This document shows positions 1-4,338 of a stretch of DNA of 6,406 nt, in pieces; the stretch's first letter is position 1, and the number at the start of each line of letters is the position of its first letter. The DNA lies in the NCBI GenBank assembly GCA_012840905.1, contig DUVT01000065.1, forward strand, positions 1 through 6,406, given 5' to 3'. The translations under genes were made by a program, and so were the position numbers. The notes below the pieces were generated by a model. That model searched no databases. It was not told the origin of the DNA and saw nothing but the letters and a program-made list of their open reading frames with translations. This DNA comes from Acholeplasmataceae bacterium. Its GTDB lineage: Bacteria; Bacillota_I; Bacilli_A; ML615J-28; CAG-698.

Positions 1-1
1 A

Positions 2-1018
2 TCTGTATTCAAAGGTTCTATTTCCGATATTCATGCAACAAAAGATTATAGCAAAGTTATCGGTCATCCAGTAAATATTTTAATGGAAGAAAACAAAGCT
101 ATTGAAAAATTAATAGAAGAGGAAATAAAACCTCACGCAAATAAGTATTTCGAAAAACCAAATCCGAATTCACATTTAATGTTACGAATTGGTTTTGAAC
201 GATTAATGGAAATCGAATACCATTATGCAAGAAAAGAAAATGTCTTTTTCCCATTCCTAGAAAAACACGGAATTACTGCACCACCAAAAGTTATGTGGGG
301 TGTTGATGATGAAATCCGTGCTGAACTTAAAGAGGTAAATAGAATATTAGGGACTGCAGACATAGATAATGATGACTTAAAGGAAAAGATAGATTCTGTT
401 TTAGAAAAAGTTATAGAAATGATCTTTAAAGAAAACAATATCTTAATTCCATTAATGAGTGATACATTCTCATTCTATGAATGGATTCAAATTGATGAAG
501 CTAGCGAAGAATATGATTATTGCTTAGTAAAACCACTTCATCCATGGAAGATGGAAAATAAAGAAGAATTAGAAAAGAAAAAAACTGAAGAAGCTAAAAA
601 GAAAGCAATTGATGGTGAAGTAGAGTTTGATGCAGGTAGCTTATCACCTAAAGAAATCAATGCAATCTTTAATACACTGCCTGTTGATATCACATTTGTA
701 GATAGCAACAACAAAGTTAAATACTTCTCACAAGATGAAGATAGAATCTTCCAAAGACCAAAATCAATCATTGGAAGAGATGTAGGCTTATGTCATCCCC
801 CATCAAGTGTGCATGTTGTTGATAAGATTGTAGAAAGCTTTAGATCTGGTAAAAAAGATCATGAAGATTTTTGGATTCAACGTGGTGATTTATTCGTATT
901 AATTCGTTACTATGCAGTAAGAGATCATGAAGGAAATTATTTAGGTACACTTGAAGTTACCCAAAATATAAAACCACTAAGAGATTTAGAAGGAGAAAAG
1001 CGTCTTTTAGATGAATAA
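2..1018 (+). CDS. DUF438 / hemerythrin-like / PAS domain protein (5' end cut by window edge)
   Basis: The reading frame is open from base 2, so the Met codon at base 83 is internal; 338 residues are visible. Residues 1-20 (containing KGSISDIHA) look like the end of a DUF438 domain, so perhaps 60-70 N-terminal residues are missing. Residues ~22-165 resemble a hemerythrin (HHE) four-helix bundle: GHPV at 21-24, EYHYARKEN at 72-80, VMWGVDDEIR at 97-106 and FKENNILIP at 142-150. A Lys/Glu-rich linker (~183-205) leads to a PAS domain of the PAS_10 type (~218-325), with LPVDITFVD, CHPPSSVH at 264-271 and an LGTLEVTQ end. Hemerythrin domains bind a di-iron centre that can react with O2 or NO, and PAS domains bind ligands or partners. 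A soluble gas or redox sensor is my inference, since the family has no settled function. No output domain follows the PAS. Two stop codons stand in tandem (1016-1021), followed directly by a terminator. Domain identity is sure; function is not. Confidence 0.93.
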   Translation, partial: SVFKGSISDIHATKDYSKVIGHPVNILMEENKAIEKLIEEEIKPHANKYFEKPNPNSHLMLRIGFERLMEIEYHYARKENVFFPFLEKHGITAPPKVMWGVDDEIRAELKEVNRILGTADIDNDDLKEKIDSVLEKVIEMIFKENNILIPLMSDTFSFYEWIQIDEASEEYDYCLVKPLHPWKMENKEELEKKKTEEAKKKAIDGEVEFDAGSLSPKEINAIFNTLPVDITFVDSNNKVKYFSQDEDRIFQRPKSIIGRDVGLCHPPSSVHVVDKIVESFRSGKKDHEDFWIQRGDLFVLIRYYAVRDHEGNYLGTLEVTQNIKPLRDLEGEKRLLDE

Positions 1019-1019
1019 T

Positions 1020-1050
1020 AAACAACCGAGATATTTCTCGGTTGTTTTTT
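1020..1050 (+). terminator. Rho-independent terminator of the DUF438 gene, probably shared with the convergent FNR gene
   Basis: A perfect 11-bp stem (1020-1030 paired with 1037-1047, core CAACCGAG/CTCGGTTG) closes a 6-base loop and runs into a T tract ending at 1050. It begins right behind the DUF438 stop. The convergent regulator gene stops at 1051, so the hairpin also lies just past its end. The tail on that strand (TTATTATTC) is a poor U tract, so termination there is less certain. Confidence 0.9.
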
Positions 1051-1728
1051 CTAGCTAATACTTTCTAATGCTTCGATATTAAGTAACGCAATTTTTTTTG
1101 CTGTTATCATTTTTATTAATTTTTGTTCTTGGAATAAAGCTAATTTTCTACTTAATGTTTCCTGACTCATTCCAAGTTGAGAAGCAAAATTACCCTTTGT
1201 TGTGTTTAAAACAACTACATTATGTTCATCTTTCATTTTTAATAAAAATCTAGCCAAGCGCCATTCTACAGAATGTAAGTTAATACCTTCTACTAATTCT
1301 TCCATCATATCAAGTCTCTTACTCAACTCAGCCATTATCTTCAAACCTACTGTTGGTTCTTTTTCAATGTATTTTCTTACAACATCACCAGCAAGCATAC
1401 AAATAGATGTATCTTCTAAGGCTACAGCATAATCAGTTAGATTTGAATTAGCAAACAAACTTAGTTCACCAATAAACTCACCTTCACCAACTATTCTTAT
1501 TATTTGTTCTTTCCCATCTTCAGAATATCTTGTAACTTTTATCTTTCCTCTATGAACTATAAATAAATATTCTTGTTTATCGCCTGCTTGATAAATATAT
1601 TCTCCACGTTTAAATTTCTTGTGAATTGCAATTTTTGCTAACTCTATTTTTTCATCAAATGATAAACTATTAAAGATTGGAACTATTTCAACACATAAAT
1701 CTATTTCATTATGACAATTACATTTCAT
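1051..1728 (-). CDS. CRP/FNR-family regulator with four FNR-like cysteines
   Basis: A 225-residue transcription factor. The start is the ATG at 1728-1726, because GGAGTG (1740-1735) sits 6 bases upstream and the promoter lies just beyond. A start 19 codons further upstream would place the coding region over that promoter. Residues ~15-120 form the cyclic-nucleotide-binding-like beta roll (GEFIGELSLF at 83-92). Residues ~125-150 form the dimer helix, and ~150-222 a winged helix with helix-turn-helix around 178-204. Cysteines are C3, C5, C12 and C110. E. coli FNR likewise uses three N-terminal cysteines plus one central cysteine to hold an oxygen-labile [4Fe-4S] cluster, although the spacing differs. 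The recognition helix reads QETLSR (189-194), keeping the E-x-x-S-R of FNR rather than the R-E-x-x-x-R of CRP, so an FNR-like TTGAT-N4-ATCAA target is predicted. The family assignment is firm; an Fe-S cluster and O2 or NO sensing are inferred. It stands as a single gene with its own promoter, next to other redox genes. Confidence 0.93.
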   Translation of the reverse strand: MKCNCHNEIDLCVEIVPIFNSLSFDEKIELAKIAIHKKFKRGEYIYQAGDKQEYLFIVHRGKIKVTRYSEDGKEQIIRIVGEGEFIGELSLFANSNLTDYAVALEDTSICMLAGDVVRKYIEKEPTVGLKIMAELSKRLDMMEELVEGINLHSVEWRLARFLLKMKDEHNVVVLNTTKGNFASQLGMSQETLSRKLALFQEQKLIKMITAKKIALLNIEALESIS

Positions 1729-1753
1729 ATGTATCACTCCAATATATATTATT

Positions 1754-1782
1754 ATTCTATCATTTTTTTTACTTTCTAGCAA
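1754..1782 (-). promoter_or_regulatory. Sigma-A-type promoter of the FNR-like gene
   Basis: On the minus strand a -35 element TTGCTA (1782-1777) is followed, after exactly 17 bases, by a -10 element TAGAAT (1759-1754). TG stands at the extended -10 position (TGATAGAAT). The transcript would begin near 1747, giving a leader of about 20 bases that holds the GGAGTG ribosome-binding site. The promoter lies between the rubredoxin terminator and the gene, so the regulator appears to be transcribed independently. Confidence 0.75.
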
Positions 1783-1797
1783 CAATAGGGCTTATAA

Positions 1798-1838
1798 CAA
1801 AAAAGAAAGTTATTCAATTAGAATAACTTTCTTTTTTG
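1798..1838 (-). terminator. Rho-independent terminator of the rubredoxin gene
   Basis: A perfect inverted repeat of 18 bp (1798-1815 with 1821-1838; core AAAGAAAGTTATTC/GAATAACTTTCTTT) closes a 5-base loop, AATTA. It lies 17 bases beyond the rubredoxin stop codon on the minus strand, with a run of T residues at the end of the stem. Being symmetric, it would also stop rightward transcription. It separates the rubredoxin and FNR transcription units. Confidence 0.88.
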
Positions 1839-1855
1839 ATTAACCGTCTTTAGTC

Positions 1856-2014
1856 TTAAATTTTTTTAAAGTTCTCTTTACCTATACCACACTCAGGACA
1901 AACCCAATCATCTGGTAAGTCTTCAAATTTTGTACCAGGAGCAATATTGTGTTCAGGGTCCCCTAAACTTTCATCGTAAATGTACTCACATGCATCGCAT
2001 TTGTACTTTGCCAT
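1856..2014 (-). CDS. Rubredoxin
   Basis: A 52-residue electron carrier of the usual rubredoxin length. Two CxxC knuckles, C6-D-A-C9 and C39-P-E-C42, form the tetrahedral Fe(SCys)4 site. Other family hallmarks are Y11, the GDP turn (18-20), IAPGTKFEDLP (24-34) and W37. The ATG at 2014-2012 is chosen because AAAGGAG (2029-2023) lies 8 bases upstream; an ATG eight codons further up would put that site inside the gene. Rubredoxins are cytoplasmic and pass single electrons to partners such as flavodiiron proteins, rubrerythrin or superoxide reductase in O2, peroxide or NO detoxification. No such partner is in the window, so the acceptor is unknown. It has its own promoter and terminator, so it is probably monocistronic. 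Confidence 0.97.
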   Translation of the reverse strand: MAKYKCDACEYIYDESLGDPEHNIAPGTKFEDLPDDWVCPECGIGKENFKKI

Positions 2015-2044
2015 ATTTTCATCTCCTTTCCTTACCACAATTAT

Positions 2045-2053
2045 ATTATAACA
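2045..2053 (-). promoter_or_regulatory. Extended -10 promoter of the rubredoxin gene
   Basis: The minus strand reads TGTTATAAT, a perfect -10 hexamer (2050-2045) with the TG of an extended -10 element. The hexamer 17 bases upstream (CTTTAA) is a poor -35, so the extended -10 or an activator may compensate. Transcription would start near 2038, leaving a leader of about 24 bases that contains the AAAGGAG site. Confidence 0.65.
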
Positions 2054-2080
2054 TTAAATTATAATTTTTAAAGAGTTCCT

Positions 2081-2096
2081 TTTGACTTTATTCAAA
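2081..2096. promoter_or_regulatory. Candidate FNR-like operator in the rubredoxin/Nudix divergent region
   Basis: TTTGA-N6-TCAAA is a perfect pair of 5-bp half sites. Its inner 14 bases, TTGACTTTATTCAA, match 8 of the 10 fixed positions of the FNR/CRP-type consensus TTGAT-N4-ATCAA. It lies about 50 bases upstream of the predicted rubredoxin start point and overlaps the Nudix -35 element. The left half doubles as the -35 hexamer TTGACT, so part of the match would arise by chance. It is reported as a candidate only. Confidence 0.35.
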
Positions 2097-2110
2097 TCTT
2101 TATATATAAT
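2082..2110 (+). promoter_or_regulatory. Consensus sigma-A promoter of the Nudix gene
   Basis: A -35 element TTGACT (2082-2087), a 17-base spacer and a perfect -10 element TATAAT (2105-2110) make this the best promoter in the window. Transcription should start near 2117, leaving a leader of about 17 bases before the ATG at 2134. A modest ribosome-binding site, GAGG, lies at 2125-2128. Confidence 0.85.
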
Positions 2111-2133
2111 TAATTATTATAAGCGAGGTAAAA

Positions 2134-2556
2134 ATGAAAGGTTATAATGTTATAATTATATTAAATAAAGCATTAGATAAAATCTTATTGTGTGAGCGAA
2201 AGAAAAATCCATATAGCGGAATGAAAAATTTTGTCGGTGGAAAGATTGAAAAAGGCGAATCATCTATTGATGCAGCTTACCGCGAACTACAAGAAGAAAC
2301 TTCAATCACAAAGAACGACGTAAAACTTATTCACTTAATGGATTTCACATATCATCTTGATAATATTTATGTAGAAGTTTGGGTTGGACAACTTAATAAA
2401 GATTTAGAAGTTAAAGGTGATGAAAATTATCTTTTCTGGTCTAGCCTAGATCATAATTTTTTTGATTTAGATACATATGCTGGTGAAGGTAATATGGGGC
2501 ACATGTTAGAACATGTAAAGATGAAAAAAGATGAGTTATTTAAAAAAGAATCCTAA
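2134..2556 (+). CDS. Nudix hydrolase, MutT/8-oxo-dGTPase-like
   Basis: A 140-residue single-domain Nudix protein. The Nudix box runs from G36 to I58: G-x5-E (G36, E42), then R50-E51-L-Q-E54-E55. This supplies the glutamates that bind Mg2+ or Mn2+ for hydrolysis of a nucleoside diphosphate linked to another group. The usual Gly after EEx is Ser57 here. FVGGKIEKGE just before and in the box is typical of MutT-like members that clean the nucleotide pool, but substrate cannot be read from sequence. GAGG six bases before the ATG gives a modest ribosome-binding site behind a consensus promoter. The stop codon lies inside the terminator stem shared with the convergent methyltransferase gene. The gene appears monocistronic. 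Confidence 0.92.
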   Translation: MKGYNVIIILNKALDKILLCERKKNPYSGMKNFVGGKIEKGESSIDAAYRELQEETSITKNDVKLIHLMDFTYHLDNIYVEVWVGQLNKDLEVKGDENYLFWSSLDHNFFDLDTYAGEGNMGHMLEHVKMKKDELFKKES

Positions 2557-2575
2557 TTTTATAGGATTCTTTTTT
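2542..2575. terminator. Bidirectional terminator containing both convergent stop codons
   Basis: A 14-bp perfect stem (2542-2555 with 2562-2575; core AAGAATCCTA/TAGGATTCTT) closes a 6-base loop (2556-2561). On each strand the G/C-containing core is followed by six or more U residues, so it can stop transcription from both sides. The Nudix TAA (2554-2556) and the methyltransferase TAA (2561-2559 on the minus strand) both lie within the hairpin. Confidence 0.9.
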
Positions 2576-3302
2576 TATCAAAGTGATATAATATTATACT
2601 TCCTGCAACCCCCACATTTAATGATTCTAATTGTGGGTTTGTTTTTATGTATATATTTTGATTAGTTTTGTTTAAAATCTTTGGATTTACACCGCTACCT
2701 TCGTTACCTAAAATAATAGCATATTTGCTTGGAACTTCTATATCTTCTAAATCTACACCACTAGTTACATCAGTACCATATACGCTAACTCCATGACTTT
2801 TCAACATTGGAATAACTTCTTCTAAGTTAGCATAAGTAAAATCTAAATGGAAGATTGCTCCTTGTGATGCTCTTATAACTTTATCATTATAAATATCAAC
2901 AGTTTCATTGTTTAAATATATAAAATCAATATTAAATCCTAAACAACTTCTTAGTAGAGTACCTAAGTTGCCTGGATCTTGAATATTATCAATCAGTAAA
3001 AATCTTCTTGGATTTATTACTTTCTCACTTATAAAACTACATACTCCCATTACTTGTTGTGGGGTTTTGGTTAATGATAATTTTTTAATAATATTTTCAG
3101 TTACATAGATGTTTTTTACACCATCTATTTTATATTTTAAATCACTATAAATAATGGCTTCTAAATGATTTGTTTTATATGCTTCTGATACTAAATGTTC
3201 CCCTTCTACTAAAAACTTCTTCTCTTCTTTTCTAGTTTTAGAATTATGTAGCTTTGCAAGAGATTTAATATAAGGATTATTAACCGATGTTAATTGGTTC
3301 AT
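2559..3302 (-). CDS. SpoU/TrmH-family RNA 2'-O-ribose methyltransferase
   Basis: A 247-residue SPOUT-class enzyme that uses S-adenosylmethionine to methylate a ribose 2'-OH, probably in 23S rRNA (RlmB/YsgA-like). Residues ~1-95 form the N-terminal substrate-binding domain (SpoU_sub_bind), including KKFLVEGEHLV at 28-38. Residues ~100-242 form the trefoil-knot catalytic domain. Motif 1 is IDNIQDPGNLGTLLRS (104-119), with the conserved N112 and catalytic R118. Motif 2 is ILGNEGSGV (197-205) and motif 3 is ESLNVGVAGSI (226-236). The exact nucleotide modified cannot be told. Its ATG overlaps the TGA of the upstream membrane protein gene as ATGA, and no Shine-Dalgarno sequence precedes it. Translation is therefore probably coupled to that gene. 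The 3' end lies in the shared terminator. Confidence 0.93.
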   Translation of the reverse strand: MNQLTSVNNPYIKSLAKLHNSKTRKEEKKFLVEGEHLVSEAYKTNHLEAIIYSDLKYKIDGVKNIYVTENIIKKLSLTKTPQQVMGVCSFISEKVINPRRFLLIDNIQDPGNLGTLLRSCLGFNIDFIYLNNETVDIYNDKVIRASQGAIFHLDFTYANLEEVIPMLKSHGVSVYGTDVTSGVDLEDIEVPSKYAIILGNEGSGVNPKILNKTNQNIYIKTNPQLESLNVGVAGSIILYHFDKKRIL

Positions 3303-3847
3303 GATTTAGCCATAATTGAAGCCATTATTATAACTGCAATTACTGTTTCAATAAATTGGATTGAAAATATAATTAAGAAAAACTTCTTTCTTGCTTTATC
3401 TTTAATTAATAAAAATATTATTAATGATAATAATACGCTTATTAGTGGCAACATAAAGAAACCAACAATTGACCAAAACTTAGTGATTTCCGAAAACATT
3501 CCTAAAAACCACTCTGCAAATAATATACTTGCCATATTTAGTACCATGAAAAATGAAAATATAATCTGAAACACTCCATATGCAAACATCCAAACAGGGA
3601 TATTATCCCACTTACCTTTCTTTTGTTTGGAAATTGCTTTTTTTACTTTTCTTAAATTTTTATATTCTTCTTTTAATTGTAAATATTCTTCATAAGAAAA
3701 TATCTCTTCGTTTCTTTCGTATAGAGCATCTTCAAAGCGTTCAATCTTTGCATCGATTTCTTGCATTTTAACTTCAATTTCATAAAGCTGTTCTTCAATA
3801 TTTTCATTTTCTATATTAAAGTTATCTCTGTTTTCCATATTATCCAT
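3299..3847 (-). CDS. Unknown membrane protein: N-terminal coiled coil plus three transmembrane helices
   Basis: 182 residues, not recognised as a known family. Residues ~13-76 are highly charged and rich in Glu and Lys with heptad-like hydrophobic spacing, which suggests a coiled coil. A basic stretch (KVKKAISKQKKGK, 67-79) is followed by three hydrophobic segments at about 84-112, 123-148 and 155-178. Basic residues at 149-155 separate the last two. By the positive-inside rule the coiled coil should face the cytoplasm. There is no cleavable signal peptide and no catalytic motif. The start is well supported: AGGAGG (3859-3854) lies 6 bases upstream of the ATG. The stop TGA overlaps the start of the methyltransferase gene (ATGA), so the two form an operon with this gene first. 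A functional link between them is not implied by sequence. Confidence 0.85.
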   Translation of the reverse strand: MDNMENRDNFNIENENIEEQLYEIEVKMQEIDAKIERFEDALYERNEEIFSYEEYLQLKEEYKNLRKVKKAISKQKKGKWDNIPVWMFAYGVFQIIFSFFMVLNMASILFAEWFLGMFSEITKFWSIVGFFMLPLISVLLSLIIFLLIKDKARKKFFLIIFSIQFIETVIAVIIMASIMAKS

Positions 3848-3877
3848 TTAGAGCCTCCTATATAGTATTACTTATTA

Positions 3878-3886
3878 ATAATACCA
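3878..3886 (-). promoter_or_regulatory. Candidate extended -10 promoter of the membrane protein-methyltransferase operon
   Basis: The minus strand reads TGGTATTAT, a -10 hexamer TATTAT (3883-3878) with TG at the extended position. The hexamer 17 bases upstream, TAGATA, is a weak -35. The predicted start point leaves a leader of about 25 bases carrying the AGGAGG site. The region is so A+T-rich that such matches occur by chance, hence moderate confidence. Confidence 0.45.
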
Positions 3887-3929
3887 TAAAACAAGTTTAA
3901 TATCTAGATAATTATTTATATATAATATT

Positions 3930-3954
3930 AAAAAAGTGCTCTAAATAAGAGCAC
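3930..3954 (-). terminator. Rho-independent terminator of the spore protein gene
   Basis: A 7-bp G+C-containing stem, GTGCTCT/AGAGCAC (3936-3942 with 3948-3954), closes a 5-base loop. On the minus strand it is followed by six T residues (3935-3930). It starts 17 bases beyond the spore protein stop codon and insulates that gene from the membrane protein operon downstream. Confidence 0.88.
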
Positions 3955-3971
3955 CTTTATTTTCTATTTCC

Positions 3972-4196
3972 TTATTTTCCTTGACCAGCGCCCAAACCAG
4001 ATTGAGCCATCTTAACTAAACGTTTAGTGATTTCACCACCTACAGAACCGTTTTGACGAGCTGTAGCATCTGGACCTAAATTTACACCAAACTCACTAGC
4101 GATTTCATATTTCATTTGATCAATAGCGTTTTGTGCACCCGGAACCACTAATTTGTTTCTACTACTATTATTAGTACCAAAAGATGAATTATTCAT
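3972..4196 (-). CDS. Alpha/beta-type small acid-soluble spore protein (SASP)
   Basis: A 74-residue DNA-binding protein of the family that coats and protects the chromosome in dormant endospores. Both signature blocks are present: [14 protein letters not shown] (28-41) and [17 protein letters not shown] (45-61). The Glu31-Ile32 bond lies in the EIASE sequence where the germination protease GPR cuts these proteins. A Gly/Gln-rich tail (66-73) is like Bacillus members. The ATG at 4196-4194 is chosen because GGAGG (4209-4205) lies 8 bases upstream. A GTG three codons earlier overlaps that site and is unlikely to be the start. It lies downstream of thiI in the order known for sspA of B. subtilis, but has its own terminator. 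Transcription by the forespore factor sigma-G is expected from the family, but I could not find a convincing sigma-G promoter by eye. Confidence 0.97.
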   Translation of the reverse strand: MNNSSFGTNNSSRNKLVVPGAQNAIDQMKYEIASEFGVNLGPDATARQNGSVGGEITKRLVKMAQSGLGAGQGK

Positions 4197-4220
4197 TCTT
4201 TTCACCTCCGTTCGATTTTA

Positions 4221-4240
4221 TTATTTGCATTTTTTTGCAT
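4221..4240. repeat. Tandem 10-bp repeat upstream of the spore protein gene
   Basis: TTATTTGCAT (4221-4230) is followed directly by TTTTTTGCAT (4231-4240), identical at 9 of 10 positions. The 10-base period places the two GCA-containing units on the same face of the helix. It lies about 25-44 bases upstream of the spore protein ATG, so it sits in the leader or core promoter. It could be a paired protein site or a chance effect of A+T-rich sequence. Confidence 0.5.
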
Positions 4241-4255
4241 AATAACCAAAATCTC

Positions 4256-4291
4256 AATATGTAATTCTTGCCAATGTATAAATTACATATT
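4256..4291. repeat. 11-bp perfect inverted repeat between thiI and the spore protein gene
   Basis: AATATGTAATT (4256-4266) and AATTACATATT (4281-4291) are exact reverse complements separated by 14 bases. The arms are A+T-rich with one G/C pair each. The centre lies about 77 bases upstream of the spore protein ATG. In thiI mRNA it could form a hairpin, but only a short UUUU follows after GAGA, so it is a poor terminator. It may instead be an operator or an RNA-stabilising 3' hairpin. Confidence 0.6.
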
Positions 4292-4338
4292 TACTTTTTA
4301 GTAGTAATATTTTTTGTTTTTTTCGACAATTTTATACT

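Noticed and set aside
83..85. ATG at 83 as the start of the DUF438 gene
   Set aside because: The same frame is open to the left edge and encodes recognisable DUF438 sequence upstream, and there is no ribosome-binding site before this ATG.
1729..1785. Longer form of the FNR-like protein with 19 extra N-terminal residues
   Set aside because: The extension has no ribosome-binding site and covers the -10 and -35 elements. The internal ATG at 1728 has GGAGTG at the right distance and places the cysteines at the N-terminus as in FNR.
2015..2038. Rubredoxin start eight codons upstream
   Set aside because: It would put the AAAGGAG site inside the gene and give an atypical N-terminal extension; the 52-residue form is the family norm.
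4197..4205. GTG start for the spore protein
   Set aside because: This GTG is part of the GGAGGTG ribosome-binding sequence itself; the ATG at 4196 is correctly spaced from it.
4307..4325. Long T-rich tract after thiI read as a terminator tail or promoter A tract
   Set aside because: No hairpin precedes it on either strand, and homopolymer runs are common in this A+T-rich DNA.
4197..4338. Sigma-G promoter for the spore protein gene
   Set aside because: I looked for GHATR and CATNHTA spaced by 17-18 bases on the minus strand. The nearest -10-like string, CATATTG (4288-4282), differs at the last base and has no acceptable -35 partner, so no promoter is claimed.
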